Assembly: GCA_947650285.1 (NCBI GenBank)
Contig: CANTFL010001187.1
Coordinates: 248,001 to 312,000 of the forward strand
Length of the DNA: 64,000 nt
DNA from: Hyaloperonospora brassicae
Taxonomy: Eukaryota; Oomycota; Peronosporomycetes; Peronosporales; Peronosporaceae
Direction of reading: 5' to 3'
The notes beneath the pieces were generated by a model that saw nothing but the letters and a program-made list of their open reading frames with translations, had not been told where the DNA came from and did not search any database. Of the stretch, positions 31,303 to 41,941 are shown one piece after another (the first letter of the stretch is position 1; each line of letters begins with the position of its first letter). The translations under genes and the position numbers were made by a program.

Positions 31303-31314
31303 GAGGGGGGGTGA
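31303..31314 (+). promoter_or_regulatory. E1 polypurine tract
   Basis: The purine run AGAGGGGGGGTGA directly precedes the 3' LTR, where plus-strand DNA synthesis would be primed. Confidence 0.75.
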
Positions 31315-31705
31315 TGTAACGGGGCAGCCCGTTACATGAAATTGTCACTTTAAGGAAAGTGACAATAAAGAATATAAAGATGGATATTCTTTAAACAATA
31401 TCACCAAAGTGGTGATATTGAAGGGTCGACCAAAGGGTCTGTTCATTGATTGATATCTTGATGATATCAACCCACCAATCGCCGCAAGACGCGCGCAATG
31501 AGTGGTGACGAGACGTCACCATACACTTAGTTATATTAGCATAATTAAGTTAATTCAAACAGAGAGACAGTAGTTAAAAGACTTAATTATATTAATATAT
31601 CAGTTCTACCTTTACCCTACCTACGCTTCCTCGCTTGCCACGTGTACGTCTGTCGGGGCACCCAAAACCCTTGCGTTAAGTTACGCAAGGGTGTGGCCCG
31701 TTACA
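31315..31705 (+). repeat. E1 3' LTR (391 bp)
   Basis: The same length as the solo LTR at 23176 and sharing its variants (AAATTGTCACTTTAAGG near the start, GTGTGGCCCGTTACA at the end). It is followed by ACAAG. Confidence 0.93.
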
Positions 31706-31857
31706 ACAAGTGTGTACAACGACGACTCTAAGAGTCAGCCATTTCTGCGACAACGACTCAACGAGTCAGGAAGCCTTCATCACTTTAGTCCTGGCTCAAG
31801 GGACTTGACGGTAAGTAAATCGACAGCACAAGGTGCTCAAGAGTATGTATGTGCCTT
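31706..31857 (+). repeat. 152-bp flank, second copy
   Basis: The counterpart of 23567-23718, starting ACAAG and ending GCCTT. Here it runs on into unrelated sequence (AGTAGGGCCTCC), which is probably the original target context. Confidence 0.85.
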
Positions 31858-32345
31858 AGTAGGGCCTCCAAACTCTTTCGATTAAATACGCCTTAACGAA
31901 CACGTGTCTCTTATTGATTGAAATGCAAACTGATATTTCTTTGCGTTTCAGGAGGATAGTAAAATCTTGCCTAAGTGCATAAATTTAGGGTTTTACTTGG
32001 GTAGAGAGTAAAACCTCAAGAACGTATATTTGCGGTGGACTGAAACGCGTCAACCCCCGGCAAACGTACGTTGTACGACATTGGTTTACATATGTGGTAC
32101 GCCACAGGGTACGCGTGCCCATACCGTAGTTGTGCCACCAAAGTCAATCATAATTACAACAGCGCAATGCCAGAGTCGCGAATACATCATGCTGTAAAAG
32201 AAGCTTAAGAGACGCCTATCGACAACATTTGCTGTCAAGCAAAAGCAGTTGAAGCGATCAGAAGATAGACGGAAAATTTGAGAGTGATATTTCAATATTT
32301 TTGCAGAAGATCACGCAAATTCTTGTAATGAATATGTCGGCCAAA
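31858..32345. other. Spacer between E1 and E2 with a possible pol scrap
   Basis: No gene. The stretch near 32010-32040 (ACCTCAAGAACGTATATTTG) resembles the RT/RNase H junction of E1 (about 27262), so the spacer may be the remains of a third related copy. Confidence 0.4.
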
Positions 32346-32786
32346 TGTAACGGGGTAGCCCATTACATGATATTGCCACTAAGGATAAAATGATAATAAA
32401 GAATATTACGTTGAATATTCTTTTAACAATATCACAGAGCATGATGATATTGTTGAAGATGACCGAGGGTCTACTCATTGGTTGATATCGTGATGATATC
32501 AACCCACCAATCGCTGCCAGACGCGCGCAATGGGTGGTGAGTAGACGTCATCATACATTTAATTACATTAGTATAATCAAGTCAGGACAAACAGAGATAC
32601 AAGAGTTATAGGACTTAATTATATGAATAACAGTTTTACTTTTCCTACGACTAGAGTATTTCACCTTAGTCGTTCTATCTTCCTCTGTGAAGTTCTACAC
32701 CTAGCTGGGCACTGACTACCACTACAGTCAGTGATAGTAAACTCCGTACTGGTTGACCAGTTCGTAGTTGTCGGTGCCCCGTTACA
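32346..32786 (+). repeat. E2 5' LTR (441 bp)
   Basis: It starts TGTAACGGGGTAGCC and ends GGTGCCCCGTTACA. The 20-mer core is at 32521-32540. Confidence 0.93.
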
Positions 32787-32842
32787 CCTGGTCGCACTTC
32801 GTAGTCCGTCCAAGGACCACACTCGCATCGCCCAAAATCAAC

Positions 32843-33837
32843 ATGTTGGACGAAGTCGAACGCGACAGATTTCACGGAACCCGTGAAAGCTACTCCCATT
32901 TGAGCGATATCGAATGGAGTGCGATCGAACGAATCAGTTCGGCCGTTGGCGAAGAAGCTATCTGGGCCATGCTATCCACAAGGGATAGAGATCAGCAGCA
33001 TACCGTCATTAGCAAGTTCTTGCAACGAGAACTTGATGAGTCGCGAGCGCAGGTGACCTTGTTGCAACAACAAGATCACCAGCGAACGGAAGAACTGAGA
33101 CAGCCTCAGTCTCAGTCTGCAAGTTCGACACGGGAGCTTCGACCGGGTTCTTTAAAGCTAGATCTCCAAGTATCACGGAGCCGAAGACTACTCCCTGTTA
33201 AGATGGTTCGTCGAAGTCGACGATGCCATCAAGGCCCGTCGCATTGAAGATGAGCGAATGCAAGTTGCATTCGCTCAGTCGTACTTGGCAGGGGACGCCA
33301 GGAATTGGGCCCTGAATCTCAAGTTGCACGACCCAAAAACGTTTGGGTCGTTGAGGATCTTCAAGCCCCTGCTCAGCGAGACGTTTGAGACTCCCAGGGC
33401 TGAGTTCAGGACACTATCTGAACTCCTCGGAATCAAACAGGGTAAGCGTAAGGTTCACGCTTACGCTCAGCATGTACGCTACCTTTGCAAGCTGCATGGT
33501 AGTGAACCCTGTGAGTGAATTTGTGTTGATCACAATATTCATTCAAGGGCTGTCCGATGGTCCCGTCAGGGACCACCTGTTCCGCGAACAGCTAAAGACG
33601 CTCTTCGAAGCAATCTTCGCTTCGGAGCAGCAGGACCTTAGTTTGAGACAAGCTCACACTACGCTGACCCCTTTCGTCCGCAAAGACGATCAGCGGTCGG
33701 ACGTCCAGAGCCAATAGATCTCTGTGTTGTCGGGGGCGAGAAACCACGCCCTGCGAATGACAAGCGATCGGTGATATGCCATCGCTGTCATAAACTGGGA
33801 CACTACGCATATGAATGCAGTACCCCGCTCAGAACCT
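32843..33837 (+). pseudogene. gag: E2 gag (frameshifted)
   Basis: It starts MLDEVERDRFHGTRESYSH and parallels E1 gag. Frame changes occur near 33170-33240 and 33500, and a stop follows at 33715-33717. The zinc knuckle (CHRCHKLGHYAYEC) lies at about 33778-33819 in the frame that leads to the candidate frameshift site at about 33931-33937. Confidence 0.8.
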
Positions 33838-33937
33838 AGCGGTGCTGAGCGCAGTAATCGTCCACCAGTAAGAAGAACTGGAGGGCGAGGGTCCGATGCT
33901 GTTGCAAAGCCGCAAGAGCGAGGCCAACCATCAAAAA

Positions 33938-36900
33938 ATGGTCGGGGTAAGTAGGGGTGGAGCGCCCTACTGATCCAGTAACATCAAGAGAATTTGCAAA
34001 TCTCTTGACGAAGGTTGCTCCCGACACGCAGCACCTGTGTGTATCTGCACTTGATGATGAGTTGTCTCTCATCAACTTGATGTCTGAAGTGACAAAGGAC
34101 TTGTCACCTCGCGCCCTAGTTGACTGTGGGGCGTCGAACAATTTTGTTCGTCGCCAGTCCCTAGACACAGGAATTTTCAACTTTGTGGGGCGGAAGATCC
34201 CTCCAACGAAACTAACGGTGCGCCTAGCGACGGGCGCATCGATCACTGTGAAGAAACGTGTAGTCGGAATCCACTACACGTTAAAAGGCGAACAGTACGA
34301 TGATGATTTCATCTTACTCGACCTGGATGACAAGTTTGATGTCATCCTAGGACTACCATGGCTCAGGAGATACGAGCCAAGGATGGACTGGCAGCATCGA
34401 TCAGTTACGATACCTGCTACTTGTTCCTCAGATGACGACATGAAGGATGTCTTGGAATGCCCATATTTACGTGGGTGTACTACGAGCGAGTGCGATGGCC
34501 TCACTCGTGGTACGGTCGTTAGCACGACTGTTCAAGAACACAATGTAGATGATCACTACATTGTGGAGAAAGCTCTCCTGGACACTGTGGAAGTGATTTA
34601 CCAGAAATTAATCGAGGCATTGAATGTCTTGGTCTATGACGGATCAAGTGTAGGCTAACACGCTTGATCTAGTTGTGCTTCCATAACTAGCTTCGGAGAT
34701 GACTCAATTGCAGAAGCTTGAACCGAAACGGTTCTTGCGTGATCTGCGCAGTGGCAAAGTCAAGCAGATCTGCATACTCGTCACAGAGGATGAGTATGTG
34801 ACCGACATTCGGTCGGCAACGGTGTTTACTGAGAGCGAGAGGGTTCTCAGCAGTTCTTCGATGGACGAAAACGTCATCGATGAGAAGACTCGGATTGAGA
34901 GATATGAATCTCAATCCTGAGAGTCGCTTCAGGCAAATCCTTTGTATAAGGATTTGATCGAATTCAGGGATGTGTTCCCTGAATCCGTACCTCGCGGGTT
35001 GCCTAAAGACGAAGGCACTCGACACGAGATCGAGCTCAAACCGGGCTCGAAGTACTGTGTCATGAAGCAGTGGCCACTGCCTCGTAAACAGGTAATAGCG
35101 ATAGACAAGTTCTTTGCCGATCGCTTCGCTGAGGGCCATGTGAGGGAATCAACTTCCCCTCACAGCTCTCCGACCTTCTGTGTGCGAAAAGCCACAGAAG
35201 GATGGCGGATAGTGCACGCATCCAACAAGTTGAATGCTGCAACGGTACCGGCTAGGACGCCGATACCGAGGAAGGACGTAATCATAGATGGTATGTCAAA
35301 GAGTACCATCTTTTCGTCCATGGATCTGATGGACGGATTCTATCAGATCCTCATGCTTGAGCGGGACATACCGTTCACGGCAGTGAGAACCCCCAGCGGG
35401 ATGCTGTGGGAGTGGCTAGTGATGCCACAGGGGCTGAGCAATGCCCCTGCAACATTCAACAGATGTGTTACAAATCTGTTGGGACCGGTGCGAGACTTCG
35501 CACCGAGTTACTTCGACGATGTGTTCGTCCATAGCCGGGATATGGACGGGAAGACGAACGTTGAAGTTCACAGAACTCACGTTCGTCAGGTTCTTCAACT
35601 TATGCGCAAGTATAAGTTGTAAGCCAACCTCAAGAAGTGTATATTCGCGGCTAGCGAAATACCACTTCTTGGGTGCATCGTGGGTAAACACGGCGTCCGC
35701 CCTGATCCCGAAAAGATCAAGGCGATCACCGACTGGCCAGAGCCAGTCGATGTCAAGGGACTAAGGAAGTTCCTTGGTCTAGCGGCGTACTTGCACAAGT
35801 ACTCGCGCAACTACGCCGAGATGACTGTTCATCTTTCTTGCTTGCTCAAGAAAAATGTCAAGTGGTCATGGAACGCTGAATGCCAGCGTTCCTTTGAAGG
35901 TATCAAGCAAAGCTTGATGCAATCTCCGATCTTGGCGATTGCAGATCAGGACAGACCATTTCATGTGGTCTGTGACGCCAGCGATTTCGCAATCGGCTGT
36001 GCGTTAATGCAGTTCGATGCAGATGGCGCGGAGTGCGTCATATGTTATCAGTCGCGTCAGCTGCAAGCAGCTGAGCGTAATTACTCAGTGCATGACAAGG
36101 AACTCCTTGCCATGAAGTATGCACTGGCTAAGTTTCGCGTCTATCTCCTCGGAGATAGACCGGTCATCGTATATACGGACCATGCGTCACTACGCACGGC
36201 CGTAAACAGTCCACACCTCTCGCAACGAATGGCGAGGTGGATTTTCTTCTTCGCGGAGTACAACTTCTCCGTGGAATACAAATCAGGGCGACTTAACGTC
36301 GTCGCTGATGCGCTGTCAACGTCGGCCCGATTTCGAGCCGACAACACGCGCCAACAGTGAGGCCTTGCCCTCTGTTGCGGCACTGTCAGTCAGTGTGCCG
36401 ACATCGCCTTTACTCGATGACGTTCTCAAGAATAATGATATTCTTGTGTTTGTTGACCGGCTCAGCAAGATGGGTCACCTTGAGAAACCCATCCCGGGAA
36501 CCCTTGTCGGATTTGCCGGCTCTATTCCGTTCCTCGTTGGATCGGTATGCGACTTGCAATAGCCTGATGTACTACACAGAAGTTGCCGACGATACACCTC
36601 GTGTCGTCGTTCCCGATCATGATTTGCGTTTACGCATCTGTTCGAATGTCACGATGCGCCCTCAGATGGGCATCGTGGTAAAAAAAGACCTACATTACGG
36701 TAAGTCGTAACCTTCACTGGCCCCGCCAGTATCCGTTCGTACGCAAGTACATTCGTTCTTGCGAAGTCTTTCAACGGCTGAAGCCTAGCCTTTCATACCT
36801 TGCGCCACTGCAACATCTGCCGGTCCCGGCAGAGTGTTGATAGTCCGTTTCAATGGACTTTGTCTTCGGGTTTCCCGAAGACTCTCACAAGAATAATGGT

Positions 36901-38520
36901 ATTCTTGTGTTTGTGGATCTTTTCATCAAGATGGTGCATCTTGCTGCAGTCTCTGAATCGATCACTGCACATGGCTGTGCGCGCGTCTTCATCAACACAG
37001 TGTTTCGGCTTCACGGATTACCCCGTGAGCTCGTGTCCGACCGTGACCCTCGGTTCACGGCGGAGTTTTGGCAATACGTGTTCCGTTCACTCGGAACACG
37101 GTTAAAGATGTCCACATCCGACCATACCGAAACAAGAGGTTAGACGGAACGTGCAAATCGTGTCCTCGAAGAAATCCTTCGAAAATGCATCCACTCCTTT
37201 TCGAGTTGGAGTGAGTTCTTGCCAATGGCGGAATTCGCCATCAATAATTCCGTACATGCGTCAACAACGCATACACCGTTCTACGTGAATAGCTTACGCC
37301 ACCCACGTATTCCCGCCCTTATCCAGAGTGACTCTGGGTTTAGGGGGGAGAATCCCTCGAGCAAAAACCGTTTTGGCTCTTGCTCATCACGTATCATCGC
37401 ACATGCCGATACGTTCGATGTAGATTTCGATAATATCGACATCGAAGAAGTTGGTCTTAGTAGTAGCAATGACGCTGCTGCTACTTCAGACAATGATGAC
37501 GATGCTGGGATATTCAGCATCGTCAACGATTATTCCAGCGAGGAAGAGGGCAACCTCGCTGAAGAAGAGAACAATCTCTTAGTAGTGCGCACGAAGCGCA
37601 CTGAAAGACTAAACAACGAGTCAGCAGAGAACTTCCTGCTGGCTCGAGAGCCAGTAATTCGTTTCAATTAGAACTCTATCGCAAATGCGGTGGACCGCCA
37701 GAAACGGAATGCAGACACGAATGGAAGAGCAAAGGTTCTATATTTAAAGTTAACGACCTAGTACTACTGTCTACGGTAAACTTACCTGGTCATGTAGTCA
37801 CTAATGTCGGCAGTCGTAAACTACTGCCGAAATACATTGGTCCCTTTCGTGTGTTGCACCGCAAGGGCAATGCATACACACTCGAATTGCCTCGCAGGAT
37901 TCGCACGCATCCTACGTTCTATGTTGATCGTCTCCGCCCGTACTATCAGTACGAGGCTTCTTGCGAGAACGGAGACAGCCGGCACGCTCAAGAACACCCC
38001 AACAGATTCTTGTGATCACGTACCAAAAACTGAAGTTGGTCCTTCATCGACGCGGCCTCGCGACGAGCCGTCTCTAGCTCTTCGCGCAAACAACGCCTCT
38101 CGCGTTCACTCTCGAGTTGAAAGAACGCGAATTCCGATCGTACTTTCTCCCGATCGGTACGGAGACGTCGCAGGGCCGACAACAAGTCGTGCCGAGGATC
38201 GTATTCGTGATCGACGTCCGCCCTCAACTCGGTCAGGTAACGCTCATGGTTACCCAAAGTCTTCTGCAGGCCCGGCGGTTGAGCCGGACCTTGTCTTTCC
38301 ACCGCCATCGGAACCACTGGTGGATTGTCACGGTGTTTGACGCTTTCACGTGGGGCGTATCTTGATCCCCCGCGTGAAGAATGGGGAGCGGACAAGTTAC
38401 CTTGTTAGCTGGCGTGGGCATCCACCATCGTATGACAGCTGGGAACCTCGATCCCAGCTGATGGCTGACGTTGAAGGTCTCGTCCACCGGTGTGACGAGA
38501 CTCATCCGATAGGTCCTCGA
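33938..38520 (+). pseudogene. pol: E2 pol remnants: protease, RT, RNase H, integrase, chromodomain
   Basis: Protease (DCGA) and its continuation are open over 33957-34658. RT follows with TGA at 34918-34920 and TAA at 35620-35622, with YFDD at about 35509. RNase H (35680-36360) loses its conserved end. The integrase has the catalytic motifs MDFVFGFP and SDRDPRFT (36853-37143) but a stop replaces the expected residues at about 37141. The chromodomain is at about 38341-38500 (YLVSWRGHPPSYDSWEP). Integrase is preceded by a duplicated, scrambled linker around 36420-36560 that repeats part of the 36890-36950 sequence. Confidence 0.82.
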
Positions 38521-39496
38521 GCCATCGGTAAACACGCGCTTTTGGTGCTTGTAGACGGATTGCAAGTTTGCAATCGCGTCCCGCATCTCAGCCAAGATGT
38601 GTGCCCTTCCCCGGGGCGAACTTAGGGAATACACGTCCCTATGTGCACGCTGCGATTTGTCAACACAACTCGCACAAGAATCTCCCCAAGTGAGGCAAGG
38701 TATGTATGCCTCACTCGACAAACGATGCAGCCGGTACCTTGTACCGGTTGTCGTTCGCTTTACAAACTTGATGCGTACCGCTTCAGGTTTTGAAGCTATC
38801 CTTCGCGTCCAAAATTTTTAACATTTTGGACGACCGCGTTCCACGCCGCCAAAAACGAGGCCTTTTTACGCTTTTGATTGCCATTGTACCACCCATGCTT
38901 GAGGAAAGCATCGAGATAAAAATCTTCCTTAGCGCGGAAGTTCTTCGCGCTGGAACTCAAGTCGTGAAGCTCACTCGCATCGAATAAAGGTATTCGATGG
39001 TATAGACTTGTCCCGTGAGATAAGATATTGATGAGCTGTTCAGACAAACGCCACGGCTTCAGCTCATCACGCTTCGAAGTGGTACCTTTGCCGGTACACG
39101 GTTATCAGTATGACGGCGGCTCGCACCATCGTCAAATCTCTCGTGCGAAGGTGCACGAGTTGATCGTGGTAATGAGTAGCCCATCTCATCACCGAATTCA
39201 TCATCACTTCCGAACAGACTGTGACGCATGTCGCGAGTCCGTACGTTAGGCGCGTCTCTTGATGGACGAGGCACCGCATGTGAACGCGATGCCTTTGAAG
39301 GCTTTTCTGATTCAGACACATCTGACTCACCAGAGTAGCTGACCCCTAACTCGGGGTCACTGTGTGCATGAGGTGCGATACTACATGCATCTGCAGCAAC
39401 ACCTGCTGCTGGCTGAGAACGAGCAGCAGACGACGAGTCGTCTGCCGCAGAGTCGAGCGCAGCAACAGGCTGTGTCGTCTTTGGGTCACCCCGCAT
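37988..39496 (-). pseudogene. E2 antisense gene, counterpart of the E1 antisense frame
   Basis: The ATG at 39496 lies 137 bp inside the 3' LTR. The head (39059-39496) reads through both positions that are stops in E1 and shares SGESDVSES and HSLFGSDD with it. One base is lost near 39095, after which the conserved middle (HRIPLFDASELHDLSSSAKNF, 38796-39047) resumes in another frame. The tail (37988-38395) is again a charged coiled coil (LRTDREKVRSEF ... EELETARREA). In the 67-residue conserved middle I count about 11 differences from E1. Unknown function. Confidence 0.6.
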
Positions 39497-39632
39497 AGAT
39501 AATGTTAACTATGCGAGGCAAAGTCAGAATGAATGAATCTGACCAACAAGTGATCCCCGTCCCGTTGGCATCCAACGGGTGGCCACAATGGTTTCGATAG
39601 TCACACGGTGACTATCAGTTAAGGGAGGGGGA

Positions 39633-40073
39633 TGTAACGGGGTAGCCCGTTACATGATGTTGTCACTAAGGATAAAATGATAATAAAGAATATTACGTTG
39701 AATATTCTTTTAACAATATCACAGAGCATGATGATATTGTTGAAGATGACCGAGGGTCTACTTATTGGTTGATATCGTGATGATATCAACCCACCAATCG
39801 CTGCCAGACGCGCGCAATGGGTTGTGAGTAGACGTCATCATACATTTAGTTACATTTGTATAATCAAGTCAGGACAAATAGAGATACAAGAGTTATAGGA
39901 CTTAATTATATGAATAACAGTTTTACTTTTCCTACGACTAGAGTCTTTCACCTTAGTCGTTCTATCTTCCTCTGTGTAGTTCTACACCTAGCTGGGCACT
40001 GACTATCAATACAGTCAGTGATAGTAAACTCCGTACTGGTTGATCAGTACGTAGTCGTCGGTGCCCCATTACA
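39633..40073 (+). repeat. E2 3' LTR (441 bp)
   Basis: The same length as the 5' LTR with a few substitutions. It is preceded by the polypurine run AAGGGAGGGGGA and followed by the CCAAA duplication. Confidence 0.93.
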
Positions 40074-40174
40074 CCAAATATAAAGGGGCACCGATGCTTG
40101 TACTGACACAGTATAGCTACTGCCTACACTAACCACAGTGTCGATAAGTATCTCGAAACCTCACGTACACAGTA

Positions 40175-40620
40175 TGTAATGGGGTGATCCCGTTACATAA
40201 AAAATTGGTACGAAAGTACCAATTTTTGAATATTATCTGTTTTGATGATATTCAATTAACATCACTCGAAATGAGTGATGTTATCGGACTATTATCGCTA
40301 AGGATAATATCCGTGGAGGGGTCCACTTCTCGGTTGATCTACGGTGTACATCACCCAACTCAACCACCAAATGCTGCTGGACGCGCGCAATGGGTGGTGA
40401 GCGAAGCACTCACATAGGAGAAGATAGTTCAATATAGTTAGAGTAAGTCAAAATATAGTTTATAAACGTTTTAACTATATTAAATAAACAATTCTACTTT
40501 CCCCTCAAGACAGAGCCTTCGAGTTCTGTTTTGCCTACCGCTTCATCAGTTGCCCTGTGTACGCTTGTCGGGCACACGTCTCCCTTTCTTTAAGTTCACG
40601 CAAGGAGTGTTCCCGTTACA
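40175..40620 (+). repeat. Solo LTR of a related family (446 bp)
   Basis: It starts TGTAATGGGG and ends CCCGTTACA. Neighbouring 5-mers are CAGTA (left) and CTGTA (right), a duplication with one mismatch. It contains stems like those of E1/E2 (AAAAATTGGTAC/GTACCAATTTTT, ACATCACT/AGTGATGT) and the core 20-mer at 40381-40400, but little other identity to them. Confidence 0.85.
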
Positions 40621-40639
40621 CTGTACGTAAAGGGGGATG

Positions 40640-40990
40640 ACTGACCTACTAAGAACATTTTTTGTAATAGGATGAAGTAGTTGTATTTAATCGTTTGTCA
40701 AGATCTAATCGTTAACTTGTTTGGATAAAATATTTAATATAGATAAAATACACGCTTCAAATGTACTCAAAAGTCTACTCGATCACCACTCATTGCGCGC
40801 GTCTAGCAGCGCTTACTGGCTTAGTCAATTAATATAATGATCTGTATCGACCAATGCGTGGAGCAGTGCTGAATGTTACGTTCGATGGTACTATTTCTTT
40901 AATATCTATTCAGCGCTGTATATATTCTATAACGATACAAAGGATGTTTTATAGTCATTTGGTGTCACAAGCATGAATAAGTTCATTCGA
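40640..40990 (-). repeat. Degenerate LTR remnant, reverse orientation
   Basis: The core 20-mer is present on the minus strand at 40783-40802, with flanking sequence resembling the remnant at 15.6 kb (shared AGCAGCG...GGCTTAGT and ATAATGA). Ends could not be placed. Confidence 0.5.
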
Positions 40991-41584
40991 TTACATCACT
41001 CCCTCTCTCTCACCATCCGTCACTTGAGTGAATGAGTGGTAACAGATAGATGATTGGTTGGTTTGGTGAGGTATATTCGGTTACGCAAACGACCCACTAC
41101 ATCCGATATATTCCAGCCATGTTTTTGAGAGGTAGTGGCAGGTTTTTCAGCTACTGTGGGATTCATGCTGCGATTGTCACCCTCAGGGATTATTGTACAC
41201 AGTGAGGGGATTGAATCGTGGTAACAGATAGATGACAGAATGACCTCATCAGGTCACTTCAGGAATGGAGATCACTTTCCGGTCTTTCTTACACCATTTT
41301 CGATTCTCACCGGATGGTGAACAAACCCATGCAGTGTATAGGTGCTGAGAAGAGATCTGATACTAAGCGGCAGGTGATCGCTTGCTTCTACTGATCAGTT
41401 TACAACGTCTACCGGTTCAGGCCTACATGTAATGTCCCACGTATAGCCAATGCACCCGCTGCATCGTCTGCGATGCGAGTACCAAGATCCGCGATGCTTC
41501 CGATGTGATATGCACCGATTCTCGTTAGTCGAACATACCATCCCACTCGAAACCGTTTGCAAAGGCTTATAATGAAAACGGTAG
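40991..41584. other. AT-rich stretch, nothing recognised
   Basis: No open frame of note and no LTR core. The phrase GGTAACAGATAGATGA occurs twice (about 41037 and 41219), hinting at an old internal duplication. Confidence 0.4.
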
Positions 41585-41941
41585 TGCGACGGCGGCGACT
41601 TAAGACTCTCTTTTCATGATAACTATATCAGCGAGTCTGACACCCTTATAGATTTCGGGTCGTCTGACGAATCAGACGAATCGTTTTCTGGATCTCGTAA
41701 ATTGTACATATTTGAGCGCGAAGCGAGTGACCGGCATGGTGGCCCCTCATATCGTGGTGCTGGCGATGACTTCATTGGGATTCAACGGTTGGCTAAAATC
41801 GGAGTGACCGCGACTGTCGTAATGTCGGTACTTCTGTTGACATCACGCAGGAGAAAATATACAGCGGAATTTTGCCTCTCTCGCCATCGAAGTAGTCGTG
41901 AATGCCACCACAGCGGAATTCGGATTGATGATCAAGGTTGA
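41585..41941 (+). other. Open frame fragment with acidic Ser/Asp stretch
   Basis: About 118 codons are open without a credible start. They contain a Ser/Asp/Glu run (GSSDESDESFSGSR) followed by a possible membrane-like stretch (VTATVVMSVLLLT). It is not recognised; it may be a fragment of a mobile-element protein. Confidence 0.25.

Larger units (their letters stand above)
23719..31705 (+). mobile_element. E1: Ty3/Gypsy chromodomain LTR retrotransposon
   Basis: A 7,987-bp element in the order LTR, gag with zinc knuckle, aspartic protease, reverse transcriptase, RNase H, integrase, chromodomain, LTR: a chromovirus. The body is close to E2 in layout. The 5' flank is GCCTT and the 3' flank ACAAG, so it lacks a matching target duplication. 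Gag and pol each carry frameshifts or stops, so this copy cannot make a full set of proteins without recoding. It also carries an antisense frame in its 3' part and a dense chain of short inverted repeats. Confidence 0.95.
32346..40073 (+). mobile_element. E2: Ty3/Gypsy chromodomain LTR retrotransposon, complete with target duplication
   Basis: A 7,728-bp element with CCAAA at 32341-32345 and again at 40074-40078. The domain order is the same as in E1, but gag, integrase and LTRs are clearly diverged, while the RT region is nearly identical. It carries many stops and frameshifts. Like E1 it is packed with short inverted repeats and has an antisense frame in its 3' part. Confidence 0.95.

Noticed and set aside
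24107..31314. CRISPR-like array suggested by regularly spaced palindromes in E1
   Set aside because: The palindromes all differ in sequence, there is no repeated unit, and they lie inside retrotransposon coding DNA.
26560..36148. E1 and E2 as a simple segmental duplication
   Set aside because: Only the central pol tract is near identical; LTRs, gag, integrase and target duplications differ, so two independent insertions with local conversion fit better.
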